Assembly: GCF_000193635.1 (NCBI RefSeq) | Contig: NZ_AEKT01000057.1 | Location: forward strand, 1-64,000 | Source: Weissella cibaria KACC 11862 | GTDB lineage: Bacteria; Bacillota; Bacilli; Lactobacillales; Lactobacillaceae | Length of the DNA: 64,000 nucleotides | Direction: 5' to 3' | In this document: positions 27,241 through 36,540 of the stretch, in pieces | Position numbering within the stretch: position 1 is the stretch's first letter | Layout of the letters: each line of letters starts with the position of its first letter | Notes under the pieces: model-generated | Databases searched by the model: none | What the model saw: the letters and a program-made list of their open reading frames with translations, nothing else | Told to the model about the DNA's origin: nothing | Position numbers and translations under genes: made by a program

Positions 27241-27392
27241 GTTAACTTTTCCCCTTTTTTCCCACAAAAAAATAACAACCGCTGACTGTCAGACACATCA
27301 CAGGGCCCTTGTGATATTTCCGAACAGTTTAGTGCCGACAACTTTGTCATCACCACTAAACCGTTCACAAACATACTGTGAACAGTCACTAA

Positions 27393-28208
27393 TTAACCTT
27401 TGATACCAGTATTCGAAATACCTGCTACGACATACTTATTGAGTAATAAGTACATGACGACCATTGGCAAAATAACAAACGTTGACGCCGCCATTAGTTC
27501 TGGATATTGCACCCCCGAATCGCTTGAAAATGCCTGCAACCCAACCGGAAGCGTTCGCATCTTCTCCGTATTCGTGACGATTAACGGCCACATAAAGGAA
27601 TTCCAGCTCCCAATAATTTGCAAAAGGCCAATTGCTGTAATCGTTGATTTCGCATTTGGCACCAAAACGCGCCATAAAAATTGCCAATCACTCGCGCCAT
27701 CCAATCGGGCGGCATAATACAATTGATCTGGCACACTCGCAAAACTCTGCCGTAACGTGAACACCGCGAAAAAGGATGCTAACCACGGTACAATCAGAGC
27801 GCCATAAGTGTTCACCAAATGTAATTCTGATAGCGTTACGAAATTAGGAATGATTAACATTTCGCCAGGCACCATCATTGTCGCTAGCAAAATCGTAAAT
27901 AACACTTTTTTGCCAGAAAAATTCAGTTTTGCAAATGCAAACGCAGCTAGGATTGACGTCACCAATTGACCCAGCGTTGTGGCCAGCGAAACAACCACCG
28001 AATTAATCAAGTACGTGGCAAATGGCGCCGCTTGCCATGCGCGCACCCAGTTCCCCCACTGAAAGTGTTTCGGCAACCATGTTGGGGGCGTTTGTAATGC
28101 TTCAAAGCCTGTTTTAAACGCTGTCGATACCATCCAAAAAAATGGCAATAACATTGTCAAAGCCCCTAAAACTAAGAGGATATAGACTAATATTTTCTTT
28201 GATTGCAT
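27393..28208 (-). CDS. ugpE: ABC transporter permease, UgpE-like
   Basis: The 271-residue membrane protein has six predicted helices and the binding-protein-dependent transport signature near residue 165-185 (YAARLDGASDWQFLWRVLVPNAKS), where the EAA loop contacts the ATPase. It ends KYVVAGISNTGIKG, typical of UgpE/MalG-type permeases. It is 9 bp downstream of the UgpA-like gene. Confidence 0.88.
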   Translation of the reverse strand: MQSKKILVYILLVLGALTMLLPFFWMVSTAFKTGFEALQTPPTWLPKHFQWGNWVRAWQAAPFATYLINSVVVSLATTLGQLVTSILAAFAFAKLNFSGKKVLFTILLATMMVPGEMLIIPNFVTLSELHLVNTYGALIVPWLASFFAVFTLRQSFASVPDQLYYAARLDGASDWQFLWRVLVPNAKSTITAIGLLQIIGSWNSFMWPLIVTNTEKMRTLPVGLQAFSSDSGVQYPELMAASTFVILPMVVMYLLLNKYVVAGISNTGIKG

Positions 28209-28217
28209 GATACCCTC

Positions 28218-29114
28218 CTAATAATGAACGTGTTTCTTGCTCCACCAAAGTTGGAACAGGGTGACAACTAAAATCATCAGGAAGAGCACCACCCCTGAGG
28301 CCGCGGCCAATCCATACTTATTCTGTTCATAAAACATTTGATAGAGGTAATAAACGACAGTTAATGTGCTGTGCCCTGGTCCTGGTTGTCCACCAAACAA
28401 GGCAAAAATCTCATCAAACACCTTAAACGATCCAATCACTGCATTCACCGTCACCAAGAACGTCATTGGCGAAATCATCGGTAGCGTGACATGCCAGAAA
28501 CGTTGCCAACTATTGGCACCATCAAGCATTGCCGCATCATACAAACGTTGATCAACATTATTCAAGGCCACCAAGAATAGTAAGATATTAAATCCTAAGC
28601 CCTTCCAAATTGCTAGAATAATTAATGCCGGCATTGCATAATGTGGATCATTTAACCAATCGATTGGGTGCACACCAACAAAGCCCAACAGGTAATTCAA
28701 CAACCCCGCATCCTTGTTATAAATCCACCGCCAAACCATTGAAATCGCAACAACACTGGTGACAAACGGCATGAAATACAACGTTCGAAACAAACCAGCC
28801 AATCGATTTATTTGATTGAGTAAACTCGCAATCGCTAACGACAAAATAATTTCAACAGGCACTACCCCGACCACAAAAACAATCGTATTCCAAACCGCTA
28901 AGTGAAAATTATCATCCTGCCATAACGTTTTAAAATTATCAAACCCAATTGCATTAACTTGGTTCGTAAAAAAGTTGTAGTCCGTGTAAAAGCTCATCGC
29001 TAGACTCTTGATAATTGGATACAAGCTGAACATCCCAACAATGATCAGCATAGGCAATAAATAACCTAACGCTTTCAAATTATCACGCCAAGTCGGTTTC
29101 GTATTATTCATCAT
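28218..29114 (-). CDS. ugpA: ABC transporter permease, UgpA-like
   Basis: The 298-residue membrane protein with about six helices carries the EAA loop YDAAMLDGANSWQRFWHVTLPMI. The N-terminus (LLPMLIIVGMFSLYPIIKSLAMSFYTDYNFF) is typical of UgpA/MalF-like proteins. Its start overlaps the ATPase stop by four bases, so translation is coupled. Confidence 0.88.
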   Translation of the reverse strand: MMNNTKPTWRDNLKALGYLLPMLIIVGMFSLYPIIKSLAMSFYTDYNFFTNQVNAIGFDNFKTLWQDDNFHLAVWNTIVFVVGVVPVEIILSLAIASLLNQINRLAGLFRTLYFMPFVTSVVAISMVWRWIYNKDAGLLNYLLGFVGVHPIDWLNDPHYAMPALIILAIWKGLGFNILLFLVALNNVDQRLYDAAMLDGANSWQRFWHVTLPMISPMTFLVTVNAVIGSFKVFDEIFALFGGQPGPGHSTLTVVYYLYQMFYEQNKYGLAAASGVVLFLMILVVTLFQLWWSKKHVHY

Positions 29115-30133
29115 GCCCGTTTACCATCCCAATCAATTGGCAAACGTTCACCCGCTGCATTAAAGGCATACACTCCAGTCCTATCTAAAGACACCTGGTC
29201 AACAGCTTCGATAATTTCTGTGGTAACTAACCGATAATCGCCCAATCGTAACGTTGCCTGCCGGTCCCGGCCAAACGCTTGAATTCGTTCTGCGGTTACT
29301 GGTAACACTGGCGCATCCATCACCGGACTCTTAATCGCTTCCGGCCGAATACCAACGGTCACTGCCGTTGCTGGCAACACCAGATGTTCACGCAAGGCAG
29401 TCGCTGGTACTTCATTAATCACCGGTTCCCCAATAAAGCGGGCCACAAATTGATTCTGCGGATTCTGGTACAACGATTGTGGCGAATCAAATTGCTGAAT
29501 AACACCATCATTCAAGACCATGATTTTATCAGCCACGTGCATCGCTTCGCTTTGGTCGTGCGTGACAAAAATCGTCGTAACCCCCGTCGCTTGTTGAATA
29601 CGTCGAATTTCTTCACGCATTTCAACACGTAAACGGGCATCTAAATTAGATAACGGTTCATCCAACAGCAACACACTCGGATTTTTTGCCAAAGCGCGGG
29701 CAATGGCGACACGTTGTTGTTGACCACCAGATAAAGCACCCGGTTTCTTATTTAGTTGATCATCCACTCGTACTAATTTTGCCAAAGCGCGAGCGCGTTC
29801 ATTGCGAACGTCTTTCGTCACTTTTGCCATCTTCATTGGGAAGACAATATTTTCCAACACGGTCATGTGCGGGTATAACGCATAATTCTGAAAAACCATC
29901 CCCACGCCACGTTGCAGAGCATCTTTTTCAGTAACCTCATCATCCCCGAAAAAGATTTTTCCTGTTGTTGCTCGCAGTAGACCCGACACCAAATTCAAAG
30001 TTGTTGATTTTCCGCCACCACTCGGCCCCAACAAAGCAATCAATTCGCCATCCGGCAATTCAAAATCCATATCATGTAGCACTTCAACGCCGTTGTTGTA
30101 TGTCAGCGTTACATGTTCAAACCTCACATTCAC
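29111..30133 (-). CDS. ugpC: ABC transporter ATPase, UgpC/MsmK-like
   Basis: This ATPase of the carbohydrate-uptake type has Walker A GPSGGGKST, signature LSGGQQQRVAIARAL, Walker B VLLLDEPLSNLDA and the H-loop VTHDQSEAMH. A C-terminal regulatory (TOBE/OB) domain starts near residue 230 (GIRPEAIKSP). The length of about 340 residues is a little short for MsmK/UgpC. I chose the GTG at 30133, which follows GGGGGAACAATC; TTG codons at 30157 and 30154 would overlap this site. It is the first gene of the operon. Confidence 0.88.
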   Translation of the reverse strand: MNVRFEHVTLTYNNGVEVLHDMDFELPDGELIALLGPSGGGKSTTLNLVSGLLRATTGKIFFGDDEVTEKDALQRGVGMVFQNYALYPHMTVLENIVFPMKMAKVTKDVRNERARALAKLVRVDDQLNKKPGALSGGQQQRVAIARALAKNPSVLLLDEPLSNLDARLRVEMREEIRRIQQATGVTTIFVTHDQSEAMHVADKIMVLNDGVIQQFDSPQSLYQNPQNQFVARFIGEPVINEVPATALREHLVLPATAVTVGIRPEAIKSPVMDAPVLPVTAERIQAFGRDRQATLRLGDYRLVTTEIIEAVDQVSLDRTGVYAFNAAGERLPIDWDGKRA

Positions 30134-30209
30134 GATTGTTCCCCCATATCTCAACAAAAAATCTTAGTAATGGCTCTGGTGCATCCTGCCAAAAGCCGAA
30201 AAGTAACTC

Positions 30210-30275
30210 TCCGTTAGTATTTATGTCGATATCATACCTTTCCGTTATCATTTACGTCAATATCCTAATTGACGT
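30210..30275 (-). promoter_or_regulatory. Promoter and operator repeats of the ABC operon
   Basis: On the minus strand TTGACG (30255-30260), 18 bases, TATGAT (30231-30236) form a promoter about 100 bp before ugpC. Two 24-bp direct repeats, 20 of 24 identical and 31 bp apart (30210-30233, 30241-30264), cover the -35 and the start region. A perfect inverted repeat ACGTCAAT/ATTGACGT (30254-30261, 30268-30275) overlaps the -35. These look like operator sites of a specific regulator that is not encoded nearby. Confidence 0.65.
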
Positions 30276-30450
30276 TAAACGTTTTAACAAAAACAAATCT
30301 TTTAATTATTAATCAGCTTTGGCAAAATCGTCCTATCCCTGCCACACTTATTAGACTAGTCGTCCAACATTTAGGCTTGATTGTGATTACTTTTTAATTC
30401 GGTATGCATTTCGTAAATAGTCACTTTACAAAGTTCATTTGTCCGCCACA
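30276..30450. other. Intergenic stretch upstream of the ABC promoter
   Basis: AT-rich sequence between the ABC operon promoter and the terminator of the DUF915 gene. No further gene, RNA or repeat was recognised. Confidence 0.4.
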
Positions 30451-30451
30451 C

Positions 30452-30487
30452 AAAAAACCGCCTAGAAAAATTTTCTAAGCGGTTTTT
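30452..30487 (-). terminator. Terminator of the DUF915 gene
   Basis: AAAACCGCTTAGAAAA and TTTTCTAGGCGGTTTT pair on the minus strand and run into TTTTTT. Confidence 0.85.
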
Positions 30488-30528
30488 CTATCTATAAAAG
30501 ACACGTTTTACTAGTTGCAATAACGTTT

Positions 30529-31380
30529 CTATTTACCCCACAAGAAATTAATCATTTCCCGATTAACAACTTGGTTATTCTCGTGTAATTTACTATGTTG
30601 TGCATTTGGCCCAACAATTTCTTTCTCACGATACGATTTTGGCCGATTTCCTAACAGATAACGCAACGACTTCGCTGACGTTGTCGTGACACGTCCATCT
30701 GAGTGGCTACCATTATGTAAATCACCATACATATTCAAAACCGCCACTTGTTGATCAGGATAATTATCCCGATGTGCCAATAACCATTCATAATATGACA
30801 CCATTTTCGTTGGCTTGCCTTGCGCATCTAATGTATTATTGGCAACTTCTTTATTCAAACCAAGAATACCATCAAAATGACCCGCAATGTTCACTTGTTT
30901 GCGCAGTTGCGGTAATGATTTATCCTGACCATACGTCATTTCATACGTCAGCAACCCCAAATTCCCCATCGAATGGGCGACCGCATTAAACGACTTAATT
31001 CCATAGCGCTGTTGCAAGGCTACAATGACGTGTTTGATCCATTTCGCATCCGTGTGAAAATCTGCATTACGATTGTCCGAAAAAACAACTTGAACCATTG
31101 GATTGTACTTATTCTTATCCCAATGGCCCGACAACTTCACTTGACCATCCTTCGTAACCCGCGCCGTTAACATTTTCTTTGCCGCACCTGCTTTTTCCGC
31201 TGCACGGACCAAGTCTTTCGTCGAATTCAAAGTGCCACCATACCCGTGAATGAAGAGTGTTGGCACATTAGAATAGGTATACTTTGCTGTATCACGCTTC
31301 AATTTCAGCGACTGATGTAGCCCAAATGCAACGCCAACTATCGCCACTAACGCAATGATTGTACTCATCCATTTTTTCAT
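30529..31380 (-). CDS. DUF915-type alpha/beta hydrolase, membrane-anchored
   Basis: The 283-residue protein has an N-terminal membrane anchor (about 5-22) and an outside alpha/beta-hydrolase domain: LFIHGYGGT oxyanion region, nucleophile elbow VAHSMGNLG, and a late His in NAQHSKLHEN. The overall pattern fits DUF915, a family of cell-surface hydrolases common in lactic acid bacteria with unknown natural substrates. Single gene with its own terminator. Confidence 0.85.
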   Translation of the reverse strand: MKKWMSTIIALVAIVGVAFGLHQSLKLKRDTAKYTYSNVPTLFIHGYGGTLNSTKDLVRAAEKAGAAKKMLTARVTKDGQVKLSGHWDKNKYNPMVQVVFSDNRNADFHTDAKWIKHVIVALQQRYGIKSFNAVAHSMGNLGLLTYEMTYGQDKSLPQLRKQVNIAGHFDGILGLNKEVANNTLDAQGKPTKMVSYYEWLLAHRDNYPDQQVAVLNMYGDLHNGSHSDGRVTTTSAKSLRYLLGNRPKSYREKEIVGPNAQHSKLHENNQVVNREMINFLWGK

Positions 31381-31452
31381 TTGGCATCCCCCTTAGCATC
31401 AGTTTACTACTTAACCCATAAACTGCGAGGAACTGCATCCAAAATGGCCATT

Positions 31453-32148
31453 TTAGACGTTCGTATTGTTGTGCTTTGCCAAAATATTCTGTGCATTATC
31501 CGCTGTATTTTGCGCATCTTGTTCAGCCGCCCGTAATTGATTACGTAAATCGTCAACTTCTGATGATAGCGAACTAATTTGCGCGTGTGATGCATGTTGC
31601 AAATCATTATATTGATTCGTGACGTTCGTCAATTGGTTCTGCAAATTACCCAATTGCCCATTTAAACTGCCAACCTGCGCACTTAAACGATCAACTTCTT
31701 GTTGCTTCAATTCAACTTGACGGTTACCATCCGCAATTTTCTGTTGAATTTCTTTTATCTTTTCATCCAATTGACCACGTAAGCTATCATTTTCAGTTTT
31801 AGCCTGATTCAATTGACTCGTTAATGCCGTCACGGCTTGTTGTGCTGCCGACAAATCTTGTTGTGCCGTCGCTAACTTCGCATTCGCAGCGTCACGTTGT
31901 TGCGTCAACGTCGCAATCGTTGCATCCGCATCCTTCAAGTCCGCTTTAAGTTGCTTTACCTGATTCTCACGGTTCGTCAACATACCATCCAATTGGCCAA
32001 GCACCTGATTAACCGTATTCATATTAGTTGCACCATTCCAACCGGAAACCGCAGCCGAAGCCGCTACGGCAGCTGAAGCCGACACCCCAACTACCAATAA
32101 CCCCAACACCCACTTTGACTTACACACTGCCATAATCTTTTCTAACAT
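31453..32148 (-). CDS. Membrane-anchored coiled-coil protein
   Basis: Function unknown. Starting at MLEKIMAVCKSK, the protein has one hydrophobic segment (about residues 13-33) followed by about 150 residues of uninterrupted heptad-type coiled coil rich in Gln, Asp and Ala (AQQDLSAAQQAVTALTSQLNQ). It probably projects outside the cell as a rod. I chose the ATG at 32148 with GGAAGG about 12 bases upstream; the frame also opens at 32232. The sequence is of low complexity, so homology by coiled-coil similarity would be misleading. Confidence 0.7.
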   Translation of the reverse strand: MLEKIMAVCKSKWVLGLLVVGVSASAAVAASAAVSGWNGATNMNTVNQVLGQLDGMLTNRENQVKQLKADLKDADATIATLTQQRDAANAKLATAQQDLSAAQQAVTALTSQLNQAKTENDSLRGQLDEKIKEIQQKIADGNRQVELKQQEVDRLSAQVGSLNGQLGNLQNQLTNVTNQYNDLQHASHAQISSLSSEVDDLRNQLRAAEQDAQNTADNAQNILAKHNNTNV

Positions 32149-32270
32149 CCCTACTTCATTCCTTCCATTTTTTAACCGACATTTATGCGCCACGTTAATC
32201 ATACTTATGTATACTAATTCGCTTAATAACATATACTTAACCGCTCGTTAAAAAATAGTTATTCTCAAAT

Positions 32271-32296
32271 TAAAAAGCCCGGTTCTCACCGAGCTT
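32271..32296 (-). terminator. Terminator of the flavin oxidoreductase gene
   Basis: AGCTCGGT-GAGA-ACCGGGCT (one G-U pair) followed by TTTTTA on the minus strand. Confidence 0.8.
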
Positions 32297-32309
32297 TCTA
32301 TGTAGATTA

Positions 32310-33650
32310 TTAGGCTAAGAAATTCGCCAACAACATTGGTAACATTGCTGACGGCGTAGGAAAGGCATAAATCGTCTTATTCAAGTCCGCCTTCGTGTAC
32401 TTATGGTTGATAATTGGCACCAACGTATTCACAAGTTCTGGCGCTGCATCCCCAATCAACGCGGCCCCGACCAACTGTTTTTGCTGATTCAACACAATCT
32501 TCACTTTGGCTTCCGTGTCATGATGGCTGGCAAACATCCCCAATTGCGCAAAGTTAATATCATAGACATTATACTCATCCGAGTCAGCCGCTTCAGCAGT
32601 TGATACCCCAATTTGCGCCATCCGTGGCAACGTAAACGTCACTGATGGTACTGCTGGATATGCAATCGCTGCGGTTGTCTGACCTAACAAAACATCCGCA
32701 ATATACAATGACTCAAATGTGGCCGTTGGCGTCAAACGTGGTGTTGTCTTCGCAACGACATCACCACTGGCGTAAATATGCGCCACCGTGGTTTGCATGT
32801 GATCATTCACAATGACACCGCCACGATTGGTCTCAACACCAATTGACGCTAAATTCATATCGTCGGTATTGGATACGCGGCCAGTTGTATCAAAGACCAT
32901 GTCCGCTTGGAATGTGTTGCCTTGTGCCGTTTTCACGCTGAAAACATCACCGTCTTGTGAAATCTGTTCAACTGCATTATTAAAAGCAAACTTAATGCCT
33001 TTAGCTGTCATCAACTCAACTACTCGGTTGGTGTAGTCTGCATCAAAATTAGCCAATGCCCGGTCAGCATATTCAACAATCGTAACATCGCTACCGGCAG
33101 CTTGCGCAATTGACGCAAACTCCATTCCGATAAAGCCAGCTCCAATCATAATCATTGACTTAGGCATTTCTGGCAAATCTAAGAAATCCTTGCTGTCATG
33201 CGTTAATTCCGTACCCGTAACTGGCAACTTAGCTGGGCGTTGCCCCATTGCCAACACAAAATTATCAGCCGTGTACGTGTCGTCATTAACCGTAATCGTG
33301 TGGGCATCAACAAATGATGCGTGCCCAAAAATAATATCAATGCCATCGACTGCCAAAATTTGCGCCATTGCTTCATCCATTGGATCGATAACTTGGTGCT
33401 TGTAGGCCATCAATTCAGGCCAAACAATGTTCACCGCATCGTTCATCCCAATACCGTGGTAATTGTGTAAGTGATGTAACAATTCTGCCGGTCCATCGAG
33501 CAAAATTTTAGCATTGCAGCCAAAATTGGTACATGTACCAGACACTTTCTCCTGCTCGATTAACGCAACACGCTTACCTGCACGGGCCAATTCTTGTGCA
33601 CCGTGCCAAGCAGCATGACCACTACCAATAAAAATAATGTCGTATTTCAT
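32310..33650 (-). CDS. FAD-dependent pyridine nucleotide-disulfide oxidoreductase
   Basis: The 446-residue flavoprotein belongs to the glutathione reductase/mercuric reductase-like group. It has an N-terminal FAD Rossmann motif (IIFIGSGHAAWHGA), the redox cysteine pair CTNFGC at about residues 40-45, the NAD(P) motif MIGAGFIGMEFASIAQAAGSDV and a second FAD motif with IYASGDV. The C-terminal dimerisation domain is present but ends YAFPTPSAMLPML, where glutathione reductase would have a catalytic HPT-type motif. The substrate cannot be assigned; a thiol or oxidative-stress role is likely. Confidence 0.88.
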   Translation of the reverse strand: MKYDIIFIGSGHAAWHGAQELARAGKRVALIEQEKVSGTCTNFGCNAKILLDGPAELLHHLHNYHGIGMNDAVNIVWPELMAYKHQVIDPMDEAMAQILAVDGIDIIFGHASFVDAHTITVNDDTYTADNFVLAMGQRPAKLPVTGTELTHDSKDFLDLPEMPKSMIMIGAGFIGMEFASIAQAAGSDVTIVEYADRALANFDADYTNRVVELMTAKGIKFAFNNAVEQISQDGDVFSVKTAQGNTFQADMVFDTTGRVSNTDDMNLASIGVETNRGGVIVNDHMQTTVAHIYASGDVVAKTTPRLTPTATFESLYIADVLLGQTTAAIAYPAVPSVTFTLPRMAQIGVSTAEAADSDEYNVYDINFAQLGMFASHHDTEAKVKIVLNQQKQLVGAALIGDAAPELVNTLVPIINHKYTKADLNKTIYAFPTPSAMLPMLLANFLA

Positions 33651-33736
33651 GATTAATACCCCAAGTTTCTTTTTCCTGTATGCATACCAAGTAAATGCTT
33701 ATTGATAACTTTATCACTAACTTTTTAACAGGTCAA

Positions 33737-33776
33737 ACAAAAACCCTTCAGCTGCTAAGTAACAGCCAAAGGGTTT
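33737..33776 (-). terminator. Terminator of the tetR-type gene
   Basis: AAACCCTTTGGCTG and CAGCTGAAGGGTTT form an imperfect stem followed by TTTGTTTG on the minus strand. Confidence 0.7.
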
Positions 33777-33779
33777 CCT

Positions 33780-34442
33780 TTACTTATTTTCTTGGTTTAT
33801 TTGTTGTAAAATACGATCGCGCAATTCATCACGCTGTTCGGACGTTAAGGTATGCGTCGCAATAACTTGGTCACACACATCCGCCTCATAACCCGCAATC
33901 ATCGCAATCAAGGGCACCAAGCGTTTAAGACCACGTGCCAAATCAACTTGACGATCATGCTGCAATGAATAGTACATCACTTCTGCAAAGCCACCCCAAG
34001 CATCCACCACATCAATATAGGCAGCTTCGAATTTAGCTTCATCAACTGCGTCAGTTAATATATTCACTGACCAAATCACCTGGTTGTACATTGACTCATC
34101 TGCTAATTTGCGATTTTCGAGAATTTCTTTAAGTAAATGGCGCAATTCTGGGTGCCAAAAAACAGCAAAATACAACTGACTGGCTAAATAATAGCGCTCA
34201 AGACGGCTCGCATCAGGAAATTTCTGATCGACGATGACTAATACCTGATCCGAAACTTGCGCCATTAACATATTTGAGAAATCTTCTTTTTTCGCAAAGT
34301 AATATTGGACAATCGAACGATTCAGTTGGGCAGTCTGAGCAACGTCAGAGAAAGATGTTTTCCCATATCCCTTGGCCAGAAATAGTTGCCAAACGGCGCG
34401 GCGAATCTGTTTAATTGTCTCTTCATTCCGTTGCCGTCCCAT
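33780..34442 (-). CDS. TetR/AcrR-family transcriptional regulator
   Basis: The roughly 220-residue repressor-type protein has an N-terminal helix-turn-helix (about 10-55, LFLAKGYGKTSFSDVAQTAQLNRSIVQYYFAKKEDF) and a variable helical ligand-binding domain. I chose the ATG at 34442 (MGRQRNEET) after GGGAGCGCGAAGTAATC; the frame opens upstream at 34547 inside the next gene. The divergent or adjacent target is not obvious; the oxidoreductase gene downstream is a candidate. Confidence 0.88.
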   Translation of the reverse strand: MGRQRNEETIKQIRRAVWQLFLAKGYGKTSFSDVAQTAQLNRSIVQYYFAKKEDFSNMLMAQVSDQVLVIVDQKFPDASRLERYYLASQLYFAVFWHPELRHLLKEILENRKLADESMYNQVIWSVNILTDAVDEAKFEAAYIDVVDAWGGFAEVMYYSLQHDRQVDLARGLKRLVPLIAMIAGYEADVCDQVIATHTLTSEQRDELRDRILQQINQENK

Positions 34443-34509
34443 GATTACTTCGCGCTCCCATTCATTATATGTATTCCTGTTATTGTACCAAATTTTTCGC
34501 TTCTCCGGC

Positions 34510-34995
34510 TCAGTCCTGTAACCGACTATCACGGACCACCATCGCATTACGGCGCATCATTAACCAAACCAGCCACGTCTCATCAATTTGCAAAGCGTGT
34601 CGTTTTGGCCGACGCACTGTCTGCGTGGGCGTTAACCAACCAATGCCATCTGGTAACGCCGCTAGAATTTCATCACGATATTTGTCGGCTAATTCATCGG
34701 TTGTCACCAAATAATTATAATGACCCACCCATGATTTCATTGCCTGTGTTCGAAAATCTTGTATCGACACCTTAATTTCGTAAGCTCGCACTGTTCGTTG
34801 TGTATCGATACTAATGAAATCAACCCGGCCTTGATAGCCAGCCTTCTTACGACCTTTTCCCAATTTGTTTGCCGAGGCATCCGTTGACAATGTCACTTCA
34901 GTCGCCCCGTAAGCACTAACTCGACCCTTGCCACGTGGGTTAAGACGTGCAAATAACCAATTTTCAAGCGCAATCGCTTCTGGTCGCTTTGCCAT
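34510..34995 (-). CDS. MmcB-like restriction-fold nuclease-related protein
   Basis: The 161-residue protein has a core GRVDFISIDTQRTVRAYEIKVSIQDFR, with an Asp and an E-x-K spaced as in PD-(D/E)xK nucleases, followed by WVGHYNYLVTTDELADKY. This pattern occurs in MmcB-type putative DNA repair proteins and in some phage proteins. The role is unknown. GGAGGCCGAGAAA precedes the ATG. It is transcribed towards the tetR-type gene with no terminator between. Confidence 0.7.
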   Translation of the reverse strand: MAKRPEAIALENWLFARLNPRGKGRVSAYGATEVTLSTDASANKLGKGRKKAGYQGRVDFISIDTQRTVRAYEIKVSIQDFRTQAMKSWVGHYNYLVTTDELADKYRDEILAALPDGIGWLTPTQTVRRPKRHALQIDETWLVWLMMRRNAMVVRDSRLQD

Positions 34996-35065
34996 TTTCT
35001 CGGCCTCCCTTATTTTTCGATCCGAAAACCATTAATTACTAATTTAACACCAATTTTTTGCAATG

Positions 35066-35092
35066 AAAAAGACATTCAATCTCTCGAATGCC
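35066..35092 (-). terminator. Terminator of the esterase gene
   Basis: GGCATTCGAGAGATTGAATGTC-type stem (about 8 bp with one G-U pair) followed by TTTTT on the minus strand. Confidence 0.7.
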
Positions 35093-35123
35093 TCATATCC
35101 AGTATATATAACTTTTAACACAA

Positions 35124-36128
35124 TCACGATTCAGCTAAAACAAAATCTACCAAGTCTAACACCGCTTGTTTGGCTTGCGGATAGTCACCAATTTTGTCTA
35201 CAAATGCATGCACCATGCCATTGTAACGGATGTAAGCGATAGTTCCACCCGCATCACGTACCCGTTCGAAGAAAGCCTCTCCTTCCAAACGGAGCGGATC
35301 AAACTCACCGATGATTAGCAATGATGCCGGTAACTCAGCAAGCATCGCTGCTGGTGCATTGATCGGCGAAACCGCCATTTGCTCATCATCAACGCCTTGG
35401 AGATACCAATCTGAAATTAACGGACTTTCCCTAAATGACGCAATATACTGCGCAATCAACGCTTGGTCAGCTTGGGCACCATATGCCTGGATATCCGAAA
35501 AATCCATTTCCTTTTCGGCATCATGGCCATTGTAGACAGCCGGATACATCGCAACCAATTTATGCAAATAATTCGACTGTAAATTCTGGTCAAGCAAGGC
35601 CACCGTATAGGTTAGGTTACCACCAGCTGAATCGCCTGCTAATGATAATTGCGTTTCATCAATCCCATATTGTTTTGCCGCTTGATGCAATGCCACAACC
35701 ACGCGATATACATCTAACATTCCTGCCGGAAATGGATGCTCCGGTGCCAAACTATAATCAAGCGCAAAAACTCGTAGCGCCCCGGCATCCGCCATTTGCT
35801 GCAGAATTGGCGTCACATTCGCAACGCTCCCGCCAACAAAAGCGCCCCCGTGAATGAAAACAACAGTCGGTAAAACTCGGTCATCATATCGTTGTTGCAC
35901 AAATTCAGTCACTGACACCCCGACAATTTTATGGGCCCGTACTGTCAATTCATTGACCGCTTCATGATGAGCAGCAGGCCACCCCATCACCGCGCGAATT
36001 TCAGCCGGTGTTGGTTGATGATCAAAACTCGGTCCCGCCGCGTTGATTTCTGCTTTAGCCCGGTCATCTAGATAGCCAGAGGTCGTGGTACCGGGTCGAA
36101 ACCTCTTAGTAAATTCATCTGTTGTCAT
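35124..36128 (-). CDS. HSL-family alpha/beta hydrolase (esterase/lipase)
   Basis: The roughly 334-residue esterase belongs to the hormone-sensitive-lipase family. It has the oxyanion-hole motif HGGAFVGGS, the nucleophile elbow GDSAGGN, the acid in GEFDPLRLEGE and the His in GMVHAFVD. It is cytoplasmic, with no signal peptide. I chose the ATG at 36128 because AGGGGG lies about nine bases upstream; a GTG at 36146 overlaps that site. Probably acts on short-chain esters. Confidence 0.92.
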   Translation of the reverse strand: MTTDEFTKRFRPGTTTSGYLDDRAKAEINAAGPSFDHQPTPAEIRAVMGWPAAHHEAVNELTVRAHKIVGVSVTEFVQQRYDDRVLPTVVFIHGGAFVGGSVANVTPILQQMADAGALRVFALDYSLAPEHPFPAGMLDVYRVVVALHQAAKQYGIDETQLSLAGDSAGGNLTYTVALLDQNLQSNYLHKLVAMYPAVYNGHDAEKEMDFSDIQAYGAQADQALIAQYIASFRESPLISDWYLQGVDDEQMAVSPINAPAAMLAELPASLLIIGEFDPLRLEGEAFFERVRDAGGTIAYIRYNGMVHAFVDKIGDYPQAKQAVLDLVDFVLAES

Positions 36129-36239
36129 TGTTAAATACCCCCTCACCAGCAGTTTAATCGCTTTCGGATATGGTAACGGGCACTTTATGACATTGTTTTA
36201 ATTGTTTATTGATACTTTTCGTGAGGTAATTATCTAACC

Positions 36240-36467
36240 CTATTCATCTAATCGATAATACTTTTCAACTCGAGACAACCCCATTTTGGTATATTTTAAA
36301 AATACAAAGTACACGGCGTAAATAAAGATACAAAACGCCAGATAACATAGTGCTACAATCACAAATCCGCGAAACGTCCGTGGAAAGATTAAGCTCGGCA
36401 TCACCACCGCCGCTAATACTAAAATATCATGATTCGCTGTTTTCCTAATCGCGTTCGCCTTTTCCAT
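36240..36467 (-). CDS. Small membrane protein, 75 residues
   Basis: Unrecognised. Two hydrophobic segments (about residues 15-30 and 33-56) and a charged C-terminus (KYTKMGLSRVEKYYRLDE). AGGGGGAATT precedes the ATG. It lies 73 bp downstream of the M50-type protease gene on the same strand, so the two may form an operon. Confidence 0.65.
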   Translation of the reverse strand: MEKANAIRKTANHDILVLAAVVMPSLIFPRTFRGFVIVALCYLAFCIFIYAVYFVFLKYTKMGLSRVEKYYRLDE

Positions 36468-36540
36468 AATTCCCCCTAATCACATTCATAGTCCACATAT
36501 ATTTGCCATTCATGTCATACTACTCCACCACCAGTACTAG

